A stretch of DNA of 61,244 bases. Origin: Oehlia diaphana (lineage: Eukaryota > Glomeromycota > Glomeromycetes > Glomerales > Glomeraceae). The notes beneath the pieces were generated by a model that searched no databases, was not told the DNA's origin, and saw only the letters and a list, made by a program, of their open reading frames with translations. Below are positions 41,084 to 52,123 of this stretch, in pieces (the stretch's first letter is position 1; every line of letters starts with the position of its first letter). The DNA lies in NCBI GenBank assembly GCA_003833135.1, contig QZLH01000651.1, positions 9,317 through 70,560 on the forward strand, in the 5' to 3' direction. The translations under genes were made by a program, and so were the position numbers.

Positions 41084-42080
41084 ATGGCTTCTTTCACTTC
41101 ATTTAATTTGGCTAAACAATTATTAACTTCTGTTCCAAAGGTACATTTGTAAGTTATTTTATAACTAAGATCCACTTTATAAGCTTTATATAATTGTTCT
41201 AATACGTTCGTTTTTTTTAAAAAAAAAGTTGGCTAGGAGCTATGCCACTCCAGCCTCTACTAAAGCTGTTAAGGTAACAATAATTTAATAATAATATCAA
41301 TTACTATAAATGATCAATTGTCAACCAGAAATTTTTTTCAATAGGTTCCTTTAGCTCTTCATGGTATTGAAGGTCGCTATGCTACAGCATTATTTGGAGC
41401 TGCCTCTAAACAACAAACACTCGAAAAGGTTGAAGCTGAACTTAGTAAGATTAAGATAGCGATTGAAAAAGATTCTAAAATTCGTAATTTTCTTGAAGAC
41501 CCTTCTTTAAGTCGTAAAAATAAGAAAGCCAGTATAGAAGCCTTGTTAAAAGATGGAAAGTATTCCGAGACTACTAAAAATTTTTTCGTAGTTTTGGCTG
41601 AAAATGGTAGACTTCCTGTAACTACAAAAATCATTAATTCATTTCAATCATTAATGATTGCTAATCGTGGCGAAGTTCCCGTTACAATTATCACTGCCAA
41701 GGTTGATTTCAAAAGAAGGATTTATAATTAATAATTTTATTTTTTTAGTTTTTGATTATTCTTATTATTGTTGTTTTTTATTTAGGATCTTGATCCTAAT
41801 ATTTTGCGTCGACTTGAAAAATCCTTGACTAATTTCCTAGATCAAGGTCAAAAACTTATTGTTACGAACAAAGTATGTTTAATTCATAATTAGGTATAAA
41901 ATTATGTTAACGTTATGCTAAAAAAATTTTTTTTTTTTTTGAAAAAAAAAAAAATAAAAGGTTAACCCATCGATTCTTGGTGGTTTAGTGGTTGAAATTG
42001 GAAGCGATAAGACTATTGACTTGTCTGTTTCTTCCAAGCTTGCTAAACTCAATAAATTGTTGACAGGTAGCTTCATTTAA
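41084..42080 (+). CDS. ATP5: ATP synthase subunit 5 (OSCP), mitochondrial
   Basis: Exons start at ATG 41084 (MASFTSFNLAKQLLTSVPK), then LARSYATPASTKAVK, together a typical mitochondrial presequence with an RSYAT processing-like site. The mature part gives VPLALHGIEGRYATALFGAA, the canonical OSCP start, then NFLEDPSLSRKNK, NFFVVLAENGRLPVTTKII and a C-terminal part with LDPNILRRLEKSL and VNPSILGGLVVEIGSDKTID. It ends KLNKLLTGSFI at 42080. OSCP links the F1 head to the peripheral stalk of F1Fo ATP synthase in the matrix. Motifs and length are normal. The frame continues to TAA without using the apparent GT after LLT, as expected for the final exon. Confidence 0.96.
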
Positions 42081-43019
42081 ATTCTTTACCACTATTTTTT
42101 TATTTAGTTAAACTAATTTTTTGTTATTTTATATTATAAATATTTGAATTGCAATAAATAGATGCTATCTAATCCTCATAATATTTGAGAAAATTAACAA
42201 ATTGTAATATTAAATATTTTATTTACACGAATAACAAGTTTTTTTTGCGGAATCACCTTCTCATAACAAAATGAATTTTGTAATAAGTTCTAATGACTTA
42301 AGACTATATAATATAAAATATAATTACAAAATTATCGAAGAAGAATAATTCCATAATAATTCTTCAATGCAAAATCCATTCCGTCTTTCAATGATCTTTC
42401 ATATGTTAAGAGTTAACAATTATAAATTTAACATCATTAATATTTGCTTTTTATGTAGTAGTAGGAGGATTTGATTCATTTATCAAATTGCAAATCTGAT
42501 AGTTTTCTTATTTCCCAAGATAAAATTGAAAGAATCATTGGATATTCAAATTCTCGTAATTTTTTTAATCATTTCTTTTTGATGATTTTAAATATACATA
42601 TAATCACATAAGGAATATATAACCTGTAAGGAAATCTGATGTTCAATCTTCTTTCAATATTATGTCATACCTTTTTTCCTAAAAATATTCGTTAAATATG
42701 CTTTGTAATAAAATACAAAACTTTTGATTTACTTGATAAATATTTTGACTTTTATTAAGAAAACTTTCTGAGTCAGATTATGAGATTGTGATGGTTTTCT
42801 TGGTGGAAAGCATTAAGGAACCAAATCTTGGAAATTTTTTTGAATCTCTTTTAATAAGAAGGTTTAGTATCAATATACTTCAACCATTATATTATGTTTT
42901 ATACAAAAGAAACACGATATATTAAATAAAAAGGGACCAGGAAAAAAAAAATATACTAAATTATATCTAATTATATTTACCAAATTCCTTCACTAATTAA
43001 AGTAGTAATATATAATTAA
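42081..43019. other. Convergent intergenic region OSCP / eIF6
   Basis: About 940 bp of AT-rich sequence between convergent genes, with no coding signal or repeat family recognised. Confidence 0.5.
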
Positions 43020-44177
43020 TTAACTATAAGTATCCACCAGTGAATCTCTCATTTGTTTGACTATAGCTGTTGGTTGAGCATCATGTAACTTGAAAATACT
43101 TTCTACCACTGATAATTCTGTTGAAGTACTATCTAGACCAGCGAATGCAGTCCAATCATTTACTACAATACCTGCTCCGATCACGTCCGATCCTCGATTT
43201 ATTGTTCCTGCCTGTAAATATATTAGTATTGATGAAAGATTACATTGTTAATCATTCTGTTACACAAAACGTACCACAAGTGGAATTTGTAATAACGATG
43301 ATAATTCATCCTGATCTTGAACCGTCGTACGTGGGTGAACCTACAATATAAAACGAATATTAATAAATTATTTCATGAATTTAAAAATCTAAATGTACTT
43401 ACCAATCCACCTTGATTACTTATTGCACAATAACTCCCTACAAGAACGTTTCCAGCGATAGTCTGGGTAAAAACTTCCACTTCCAATACATCCCGAATAA
43501 TCTCTTGAGTTTCTCGATCAATATCAGGATGCACTAACGCAACGTAATCATTACACGCGATTACATTTCCCAATGCTGAAAGACGTTCTTCAATACGTTG
43601 AATTTTTACGGAATCAGGTAAAGAATTACGTAAATGTTGAAGTTCTTGATCTGTTGTAGTGCTTGGAACTAATAATCCTTTACGATTGCCTAAATGACAT
43701 AATTAGTTATTATTTATTCCAATACTTTAAGTACGGTTAAGTTTTTTTTTAACAAAATACACATAATACCTACCTGCTGATAAACGACCAACGATTCGAG
43801 TACCAGCAATCGAAGCATGAACTACTGGAATTACATCACCCAATTCACTTTCGAATACGCTATATAAAAATTATAATAAATTAGATTATCGCTAACTCAA
43901 TTAATTCTATGTCAAATCGCGTAGAATTTTGAAGTTATTATATAAGAGTAATAAACCTATAAAAGTTTTCGGAACCTCCGATCGCGACCAAACAATAAGA
44001 ATTAGTCAAACGAGAGAAAACTCCAAGTTCATTACTATTTTCAAATTGTGCACCTTTTTTTGAGATTAAAAAAATTTCGCAAAAAAGTCAGTTGAAATTC
44101 CAAACAAAGATTATATAATTATAGGCAAAAGAAAAAAAATGATCTCGAATTTAAACTTGTTACTTACGAACAGCCAT
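43020..44177 (-). CDS. TIF6: Eukaryotic translation initiation factor 6 (eIF6/TIF6)
   Basis: Six exons. Exon 1 is only ATGGCTGTTC (MAVR...), spliced to [20 protein letters not shown], then [91 protein letters not shown] and [20 protein letters not shown]. It ends RDSLVDTYS at 43020. eIF6 binds the 60S subunit and blocks early joining with 40S; it is released in late cytoplasmic 60S maturation by Sdo1/SBDS and Efl1. The fold is a five-fold pseudosymmetric pentein, and conservation is very high along the whole length. It is divergent from the mitochondrial rps3 gene (307 bp apart). Confidence 0.97.
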
Positions 44178-44484
44178 TTTGTATTTTGTTAATAATGAAG
44201 CAGAAAAGTTTTTCTTGATATTTAACGACCGAGTCTTTCAGTAGTAAGTAGTAAGTTATCGAGTTTAGGAAAGCACAAGCTTGAATTTTTAGTTACGATA
44301 TTTAGGTTATTTATAAGACGTTTATAATGCCGTAGTTGTTATCCGCAGTTTCAACCGCAGCAACAAGCGCAGTTCTACTACGGTAATCTTTTTTTAAGAT
44401 AATCAAGAAAGATATTACTAAAATTAATGGATTGATCTTTTGATATTACAATCATCCTTGATAAAACGAATAATTATCATTACT
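44178..44484. promoter_or_regulatory. Divergent promoter region eIF6 / rps3
   Basis: 307 bp between divergent start codons. It is more GC-rich than typical spacers here (about 44220-44390), including CGCAGTT/AACTGCG-like sequence near 44344-44378. It presumably drives both a cytosolic and a mitochondrial ribosome-related gene; no site was proven. Confidence 0.5.
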
Positions 44485-45372
44485 ATGAACTCGCGTAACT
44501 TAAGGTTAAAAACGAAATTAGAATGGCAAAATACACAATATTTATTTAATCCAAAAAAATGTGTCTACACGAATTATGATGAAAATGTTAAAACGACATT
44601 ACAACATTATTGGCAATTACCATTAAACGACTTTCAAATTAAACATTCACCAAATAAAGTTGTAATACAACAATATGTTTATAAGCCAATGCTTAATTCT
44701 CGTACGAACACTTCCTCTTTAAAAGGTTCTGTTGCAACTCATGAAGACTTAAATGGCCATTTGTCACCAATTTCGTTGAAAAAATTATCAGAATTATATT
44801 CCACTTTATATAAAAAGCCGGTAGAATTCAAGATTATATTATTAAAATATCCTTTTTTAAGTAGTAAAATATTAGCACAATATTTAGCAATGCAAACGAA
44901 AAAACATAATATTAGACAAATACGTAGAAATTTATTTAAAAAAGTTCCATTAGCATCATTAATAAATTACGAGAGGGGAAATTTAGTTGGTGGTATTAAA
45001 AGTAGGAACGGATTGATTCCCACTTTACCTCCTGCTACACAATCTTTTACTAGAAATGTTACGCCTACTATTACTACACCCACTAATAAACCTATCATAG
45101 ATGGTATATCAACACAATATTTGAATTGGACAAAATTATTACGAAACGGAGATTATTATTTACCCACACATTTAGCAGGTATTAAATTAAAAATTAGCGG
45201 TAGAATGAGTTTAAGAAAAGGTGCCGCTAGAAGCGCTGTTGTTACCAAATCAATTGGTAGATTGAGAACTAATACAGTAGATAAAAGTATGATTGATTAT
45301 GCTAAAACTGAAGGAAAAAACATGAATGGTGCTTATTGTATTAAGGTTTGGTTAAGCAGTGCTACGGTATGA
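44485..45372 (+). CDS. rps3: Nuclear-encoded mitochondrial ribosomal protein S3 (uS3m)
   Basis: Single-exon 295-aa protein from ATG 44485 (MNSRNLRLKTKLEWQNTQYL). The C-terminal 80 residues match the rps3 C-domain of fungal mitochondrial genomes: HLAGIKLKISGRMSLRKGAA, RSAVVTKSIGRL, then IDYAKTEGKNMNGAYCIKVW. The middle part (KILAQYLAMQTKKHNIRQIR) matches the N-domain helix before the variable insert. The N-terminus is basic and free of acids for 13 residues, fitting a mitochondrial import signal. uS3m lies at the mRNA entry of the small mitoribosomal subunit. In most fungi rps3 is mitochondrial; here standard codons (TGG for Trp) and nuclear neighbours on both sides show a nuclear copy. Bacterial S3 or cytosolic S3 fits less well. 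The 3' end is 72 bp from the converging carrier gene. Confidence 0.85.
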   Translation: MNSRNLRLKTKLEWQNTQYLFNPKKCVYTNYDENVKTTLQHYWQLPLNDFQIKHSPNKVVIQQYVYKPMLNSRTNTSSLKGSVATHEDLNGHLSPISLKKLSELYSTLYKKPVEFKIILLKYPFLSSKILAQYLAMQTKKHNIRQIRRNLFKKVPLASLINYERGNLVGGIKSRNGLIPTLPPATQSFTRNVTPTITTPTNKPIIDGISTQYLNWTKLLRNGDYYLPTHLAGIKLKISGRMSLRKGAARSAVVTKSIGRLRTNTVDKSMIDYAKTEGKNMNGAYCIKVWLSSATV

Positions 45373-45444
45373 GGAAAAGTAGGGTTCAAAAGTATTGTAA
45401 GTTCATTACAATTAAATTTAATTATTATTAATAAATAATTGTTA

Positions 45445-46723
45445 TTAAATTTTTGAGAAATGTCTACACAAAAGTTCCTACAACATAAAATAATTAGTTA
45501 GTATACATACATATAAAATAAACTCAATCTTTGAAAATATGTACTTACATAAGTCATAAATATGATGGCACTACTAGGAGCGGCTCTAGCAACAGTAATA
45601 CCACAACCCCTATAAAATCCACTAATGCCATCACTCTTATATAACTCCCTGCCCACTCTCCAAAATCCTCTTTTTACCACATCTTTGCCCGTTACTTTCA
45701 TTATTTCTTCATCTGTTTGCATTTGACTTTTTATCGAATCTACCGGAAACATTAACAAATTATACGCCATTCCTGCGCAGGCTCCTGCACTCATCAATTC
45801 TATTGCTGACAAATCGTCTTTAGTTATATTCTGTCTCTCGTTGAACGAGGATTTGTCAATTCGTTTTGATATAAATAAACGTGTAATGAATTCATATGTA
45901 CTAAACCATGCTGCAGTTCCTACTGTTTCCCTTACAATTGTACCTGAATGCCCACGATAAAATCCGCTAATACCATGAGTTTTTAATGTATGTTTTATAA
46001 CGTCAAACGGTCCATTATAACGCGGATTGGTAATCAAACTATTCCTTTCCATTTTGTAAGTGAATGTTTCTTGTACTTGTAATTTACATTTAATTAATTC
46101 TATTGGAGTTAAGAAAAAGCTAGCGGTGGTACCTGACAACCCCCCTGCCAAACATACTACTGACATTGAAAGTGGTGCTTGATGTTGTGATTCATTATTA
46201 TAATTTGGCGTTTTAAATTCCCTTACCATTGTTTGTATATGATTATATACTAAAAATAAACTAGCATTTTCTAACATCGCTCCTATCATTGGTGGAGACA
46301 TACCCTAATTATATTACAAAAGAATCGTTTTAAAAAACCAAGAAAAAGAAAAGATAAAATAGGAAGAAACATCATGAAAAAACATCATAAGCTTATTTAC
46401 CCGATAAAGTCCAAAAAATCCCTCGTGTTTTAATGTTTGACGAAAGCAATCTAATGGTCCATTAAATGGTTTATATTCCGATGACTGCGATTGTAATCGA
46501 GTTTTAACCGTATCGAATGGATACTCTACTAATTTGCCCGTCATACCAGCAATCTACACATAAATAGTGTAAAGTTACATGGAAGGAAGATTATTAAGAG
46601 TTATTAAAAACTTACTGATCCAAAAATTATATTTTTTATTCCTTGATCCGTTTTGGAGGAATTTTTCGAATCATTGGAATTTTTTGGAGGACTTAGCGTT
46701 ATTGATTTTTCTGCAAGTTCCAT
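45445..46723 (-). CDS. ORT1: Mitochondrial carrier, ornithine transporter ORT1/ARG11 type
   Basis: ATG 46723 ([20 protein letters not shown]). Three solute-carrier repeats carry Px[DE]xx[KR] signatures: [26 protein letters not shown] and [13 protein letters not shown], each followed by a GxxGFYRG-type motif ([29 protein letters not shown]). The repeat-2 Glu and the [15 protein letters not shown] segment match fungal ORT1 and human SLC25A15, which exchange ornithine/arginine for protons across the inner membrane. The open frame appears to end at 45498, but a strong GTAAGT donor (45548) and a CTAAC-containing intron lead to a 33-nt last exon (45445-45477). This gives [13 protein letters not shown], which restores the usual carrier C-terminus. 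Exact substrate is inference. Confidence 0.88.
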
Positions 46724-48280
46724 TTTAATTTACGAATTTTAAAGAAAAGGGAAAATTTTTTACAATTTTTTTTGTGGTCTTTTTTTATATACCTATTAAT
46801 GTACCAAATATGTCAATTAAAAATAAAAATATTTTATTACGTAATTACGTAATGCAACTTCGGAATTTTGATATTTTTTGATTAAGACAAATTTAGATTG
46901 ATGTCATTGAGAAAAAAAATTTGTGACTAGGGAGAATGCCGTCATTTTAGTTAAGAAAAGTTGGTCACTTGACCATGGGAAAAACAATAATCCTGATTCC
47001 GATTCTTGGCCTTAAACAAGTTAGCCTTAATTTATGTATAACATAGTATTAAAATCTACGTTAATGCCCATCGAAAATAAAGATGGTAATATGTGATCGC
47101 CAACTTGGTATCCTAATGATTTGTTGTATTTATGATGTTTGTTTAGCTCTGATAGATCCTATCAGAAGTTTCCAAGGCATGAGAAATTACCCTTGAGAAC
47201 TCCATGTGAATCAGGTAAATTAATTTAAATGTTACTGATATTGTGATAAATTTCTATTGTATTCCTTTTAGAATTTCGAAGGATAGCAGTTCAAGCAACA
47301 GACGTTAGATATTATGGAACGAAACATTGAGATTCGATTAGAGCTCAGCCCTTATCGAAATAGAAGAGTAAGATATAATCATCAAAGCATTAATAAAATG
47401 TGAATAATACGCAAAACTATATTATAGTATTAAATCATGATCTGATCAGTTTTATGCTTTACGAAAATTCACATGTTAAGGAGTTTAGAGAATTCTGCCT
47501 CCAGAAATAATAGAGAAATAATAGAAGTTGTGTAGAATAGCCTGACTTTTAAATAAGGTTCATAGATTTTGCGCATGCTGCTTTTTTAAAAGTGTTAATG
47601 AACTTATTTCTATCTCAATAGATTTATAAAAAATATTTTTAACAGTGTTTATAGTTTTAAATCGAAAGTGTAATGTTACAGATGTGACAATCGTTCATTA
47701 AGACACCAGTTTCGGGGGGTGATTCGGGTTATTTGTACTGCGAGTAATCCACTATTAATTTTAAAATAAAAAGCTCTAAATTCTTTACATCCCAGGATAG
47801 TAAACAAAATTTTTCTATCGCTGTTCCCGCTGCCATGATCCGAGTAACTAATCAAGCAGAATTAAAAAAATTTACATTCTCAAAGATACCTAAAACTTCT
47901 GATAAGCCAAACTGCTTAAGGAAAACTCTCTGATTAATTATCATAAAAGAAATAACTAGGTAAATTGACCTAATTTATAATACTTACATATGGAATTATT
48001 GAATTGTTATGTATATATTGATATTATATTCTTGTAAGATATATATAAGTTTAATAAAGATTTCAATCGACCCGTCTACTCATTTTCAATAATAATTCCA
48101 AATTCCAAGATTTAAAATGGGACTTAAATGTAAATATGAATTATGTAAAATGCGTTATTAATTCTTAATATGGTAATCTATAAAATGTGTTTAAAATATG
48201 ATGTTGGTACGCGTTCCGCTGTCCCAACTTCAAAACTAGAATTGCATTTTACTTGATCAATACAATAATATAGCTTAGAA
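46724..48280. other. Intergenic region without recognisable gene
   Basis: About 1.55 kb between the ORT1 and NSE2 start sides. 46900-47800 has moderate GC but many stops in all frames. It may contain promoters for both genes and decayed sequence. No repeat or RNA was identified. Confidence 0.45.
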
Positions 48281-49403
48281 ATGTCGAGAAGACGCTCTAG
48301 TGGTTCCTTAGAGGGAAATACAAGTTTAGTGTTAAGTGAAAATATGGAATACGATAATTTATTTCGAGACAGTGAAGCATTGTCACAATATATTTCGAAG
48401 GGCATAAACTATGTGACAGAAGTTGCGGTTGACCTTGAAGAAGTAGACGAAAAAGAAAAGGTTTAACTTTTTTTTTCATTTATTTATTTAATTCTTATTA
48501 TTAATAAATGATTACAATAGGTCCAAAGAATGGACGATTCTTTGCGAAATATGATTGATATTGAAAATAAACTTTCTGCACAAAAAGAGGTTTTAGAAAG
48601 AATTAAAATTAGAACGAACAATGGGCGCAAATTTGTAAGTATCAAAGATATTATTTATTTTGATTTATTTCATTTTAATTAATTTTTTCTTAGGATGATA
48701 TTGTAGAAGTTTATGATCAAGAATGTGAAAAAGGCGTTAAAGATTATTCGCAAGTTTCTGAAGAAGAAAAATACTTAAAGAACGAAAATTATGAGGATTT
48801 CCGACAGAAAATTTGGGTAATTATGTTAATATCATAAATTGTAAATCATATCGCCATTAATAACTAAATTGATTTTTTATATTTAACAGGAAGTCAAACA
48901 TCCAAATGAACCTATGCCATCTCTGAATCAAAATGATGATGATGATATTGTGGTTGGTCATCAAAAAGACTCTTTAACTTGTCCAATCACAACACTACCA
49001 TTAGAAAATCCAGTAACGAGGTTTTTATAAGAATTTTATTAATGTTGTTTCTTTTCAGTAATCTCACAACAAATTCTTATTTACCATTTTATTTAACTAA
49101 TTAAGTGATCTGTGTAAGCATTCATTCTCTAAAGAAGCTATTTTGTCGTTAATGAGGCAAAACGGCAATGTTGTACCGTGTCCAATTCCAGGTTGTGAAA
49201 AACAAATTATGGAACATAATCTCAAGGAGAATAAACGCTTAGAGCGAAAGGTTGCTCTAGAAAATAAGAAGAAGAAAAAGAGTAATAAAATGGACGATAT
49301 TGAGGTAAAAAAGAAAACAATAGAAAACAAAGAAATATCATATTAATAATTAACTAATATTAATTTCTTCTTTTTTTAATAGTATACTAATATTGATGAT
49401 TAA
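48281..49403 (+). CDS. NSE2: NSE2/MMS21-like SUMO E3 ligase (SMC5/6 complex)
   Basis: ATG 48281 (MSRRRSSGSLEGNTSLVLSE). Residues up to about 150 are helical (YISKGINYVTEVAVDLEEVD and RMDDSLRNMIDIENKLSAQK) and would form the coiled-coil that packs on SMC5. The C-terminal SP-RING follows: DSLTCPITTLPLENPVTS, then DLCKHSFSKEAILSLMRQNG and VVPCPIPGCEKQI, giving the C..C/CxH/C..C zinc pattern of Nse2 (zf-Nse). The last exon adds YTNIDD and a stop at 49403. Nse2 attaches SUMO to repair and cohesion proteins when bound to SMC5/6. About 220 aa is close to the family length. Siz/PIAS ligases are less likely because they carry SAP and PINIT regions. Confidence 0.9.
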
Positions 49404-49584
49404 ATTTGGCGATTGGATTATTTCTCTTGCTTAATAAAATTGGATCAAGCATTATATAATGTAAGGTGATAGGTTTTTATAGATAATTCAGGCTGGACTG
49501 TAAATATTAAACTTTAAGTAGTCGTCTTAAATAATCAAAATCATTTATTTTACTTAATTTTGCTCTTGCCGTTGTCATCTTTGC

Positions 49585-49852
49585 TTATTTATGAACTTGC
49601 TTTTCCGAAGCCGGTTTTTTGTTTGAAACGGTGTTTAAATTACTCTCGGTTTGATTATCGGATAGAATAAAAGTTCCGCTCGTCTCCCTACATAATATAA
49701 ATGAGAAAATTAGATTTGAGAAATAATATAGAAATAATATATAGTAGTTACCGTTTCAACTGTTCGAATGTAGGAACAAAAGTGTAAATGCTGGTCCCAA
49801 TTCCAATTATAGAACCTGCTATTATTGATTTATATCTGATAAAAAAATTCAT
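49585..49852 (-). CDS. Small single-pass membrane protein, 67 aa, unknown
   Basis: Two exons (49752-49852 and 49585-49687), joined in phase as LKR/ETSGTF, with the start at 49852 (MNFFIRYKSIIAGSIIGIGT). The N-terminal 30 residues hold one hydrophobic segment (SIIAGSIIGIGTSIYTFV) with glycine spacing, preceded by Arg/Lys. The rest is a hydrophilic tail (SNLNTVSNKKPASEKQ). The layout recalls small inner-mitochondrial-membrane assembly factors, but no family is recognised. Support is the correct GT-AG intron with phase 2 and the isolated position between NSE2 and a dsRBD gene. It could also be a fortuitous frame. Confidence 0.5.
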
Positions 49853-50644
49853 CTTTTTATTAACAGGTAGATTTCGTAGATCATTATTGATTATCAAATA
49901 CTTATTAAAACTTAAAAGTAGGCAGTAGATCAGTAGATCAATTAATCTTCCATCTTATGTCACAATATTGATAAGCCAGCCTTTCGATACAAATTAGTTC
50001 CTTGCTCATTTATTTATTTTGTGTTTACAAATTTAGAAACAAATTTTTAGTTAAAACCTTATCAGAATTTAGTCTATGGTTACCTTTTAGTGAGCATAAA
50101 ATTGCATTATGTTATTAAATGTTTAGCCCAAACAAAAACTAGTTAACAATTTGGGCTTTTACCAGATTTAACAGATTTGATATTTAATAACAATGACCAA
50201 GTACATTATGAAAATTCACTAAAATAACTTGAATCTTAATATATTATCGAAGTCTAATTTTTTTAAAAAAAATATTGGAAAATATGGTTGTTATTTATTA
50301 AAAAAAAAATTGGGCCATGATTTTTAATATGATAAACCAGCAGGTAATTTTGTAATAAACTGTATATTTAATAAATAACAACTCATTAATGATTTCCCGA
50401 TCGTTAATAAAATAAATAATACTAATAATAATATAAGAAGATATAAATTGTTTAATGATTAATTAAAAAAAAAAGGTTGGATCCTAGAAATAACTAATAA
50501 TCAAAGGCTAAAATAAAATGTTCAAAAGTCCATGTCGAAAACCTCAAAAAAATTTATAATAATTATTAATTCCGATCAAAAACTTGCGTAGTAGTGTTAA
50601 ATTAATATCGAGTTGAATGGGAAGTAAAAAGATAACTATCGAGT
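49853..50644. other. Intergenic AT-rich region
   Basis: About 790 bp with poly-T/A runs and no coding signal. Confidence 0.5.
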
Positions 50645-51790
50645 CTAATTAGTGAAGTACGCATAACTATTTCCATCAGGGACATTAGAATAAATAAGAG
50701 GATAAGCCATGTTAGATGGTGGAGGTGGCGGAGGTGGTGGAGGTGAAGTTATTGGAGGTAATCCGTAAGATTGTTGGATTTCTTGACCTTCTTTCTCAAT
50801 AAATTCTTCGTATAAACATTGAAATGCTATTTGACTAACATGATCTTTAGCATCACTTTTCCTCCAAAAACTCAATTGAGGATTAAACGTACGATTATAC
50901 ACGGTACAATCAAATAAATAATATCCACTGCCGTCATCTCTGATTGTATAAGTTGGATGTCCTAATTTATGCATTTGACAGAACTCTAGTAGTAATACAC
51001 AAGGCCTCTTCATTTGCCCAATAGAACTTGCATGAGCTACTTGTCTTTGGTACCATTGAACTGATTTAGGAATAAGTTCTAGTGGATGTGGTGCAATAAT
51101 TTGTTGTTGATAAGATTGTCTAGAATAATAAGGACGTTTTACTGCTTGATTATTATTACCCTTGTTATTATTTGCTTTTTGTAATGACGTATGAGCTTTG
51201 ACCAGTTCTTGACGAATTAAATCTGTGATTTCTGGCATACGTAATGAAAGATCGTTCATAGCGATACTTGCAGCTTCTTCTTTTGCCTGCTGTTTCTTTG
51301 AACGTGCGGTTTTATTCTCATAAGTTTGTCCACAAAAATTCACATGACAGTAAAAGTGACCCGTAACAGAATCATGCGAATATGAATAAACTGGCGGTTT
51401 CGAAGTTTTCAATTTTTGATGCAATGTATTTAGAAATGAAATTGGATTAAATGGTACATTAAGTGTTATTGATGAATCTGATGAATTTGATGAATTTGAT
51501 AAATTTGATGAATTTGATGAATTTGATGACTGAGATAAATTTGATGAATTGTAGCTATGATCCAATGTGGTCGGTAACGAAATTACTGAATCTTCGCTCG
51601 ATAATTGTGTTGGAGATTGTGGGATCTCCGTCAAAGTACTAGTTGACGAGTTTTCTTCTGAATTGTTGTCTATATTTTGTTGTTCTTGATACTGTTGCTG
51701 TTGTTGATTAAATGAACTCGTGCCTTCTGTCATAGCTGAAAATAAAGTCTGTGCTCCTAGAGCATTTAGAGAATTATCTACTTCGGACAT
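50645..51790 (-). CDS. Protein with two double-stranded RNA-binding-like domains
   Basis: Single-exon 381-aa frame from ATG 51790. Residues about 20-110 are Gln-, Ser- and Asn-rich, including an imperfect Ser-Asn-Leu repeat. A dsRBD follows: NPISFLNTLHQKLKTSKPPV, then YSYSHDSVTGHFYCHVNFCG and the terminal helix KKQQAKEEAASIAMNDL with the Lys-Lys-x-Ala motif that contacts RNA. A second, diverged copy is CVLLLEFCQMHKLGHPTYTI ... YYLFDCTVYNRTFN ... SDAKDHVSQIAFQCLYEEF. The tail has nine prolines in a row and Tyr-rich sequence. No nuclease or deaminase domain was seen, so it is more like a Staufen/Loquacious-type adaptor in layout than a Dicer. Function is not assignable. Confidence 0.75.
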   Translation of the reverse strand: MSEVDNSLNALGAQTLFSAMTEGTSSFNQQQQQYQEQQNIDNNSEENSSTSTLTEIPQSPTQLSSEDSVISLPTTLDHSYNSSNLSQSSNSSNSSNLSNSSNSSDSSITLNVPFNPISFLNTLHQKLKTSKPPVYSYSHDSVTGHFYCHVNFCGQTYENKTARSKKQQAKEEAASIAMNDLSLRMPEITDLIRQELVKAHTSLQKANNNKGNNNQAVKRPYYSRQSYQQQIIAPHPLELIPKSVQWYQRQVAHASSIGQMKRPCVLLLEFCQMHKLGHPTYTIRDDGSGYYLFDCTVYNRTFNPQLSFWRKSDAKDHVSQIAFQCLYEEFIEKEGQEIQQSYGLPPITSPPPPPPPPPSNMAYPLIYSNVPDGNSYAYFTN

Positions 51791-52123
51791 TCTTATTTAA
51801 AGTGGTTTTTTTTTAAAAAAAAATATATGTGTGTTATATATGCTAACTATTTATTAAGTAGAAAGTTGATTAGGCAAGCTTCTTAACAAACCAAAGAAGA
51901 AACCTTCTAGGACTTTGTCATTGTTTATTTCTTTAACCCCTACCTATTAACTAATATAAATCCGATCATGATTGGTTATCGAGATGCAGCTTCTTGTATC
52001 ACTAGGATCCGCAGAATTTCTTGCATATCGTTTATGATAACAAACAATGTTGAAAATTATATTATTTATTTTCTTTTGATTCAATTTAAATAATTTGAAA
52101 TGATTGAAACTAAATTACATAAA
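51791..52123. other. Short intergenic region
   Basis: 333 bp containing the promoter of the dsRBD gene and the 3' UTR of the glutaredoxin gene. No gene was seen. Confidence 0.5.

Noticed and set aside
43020..46723. Recent insertion of mitochondrial DNA around rps3
   Set aside because: Neighbouring sequence is ordinary nuclear coding DNA (eIF6, ORT1), and no other mitochondrial gene fragments are seen.
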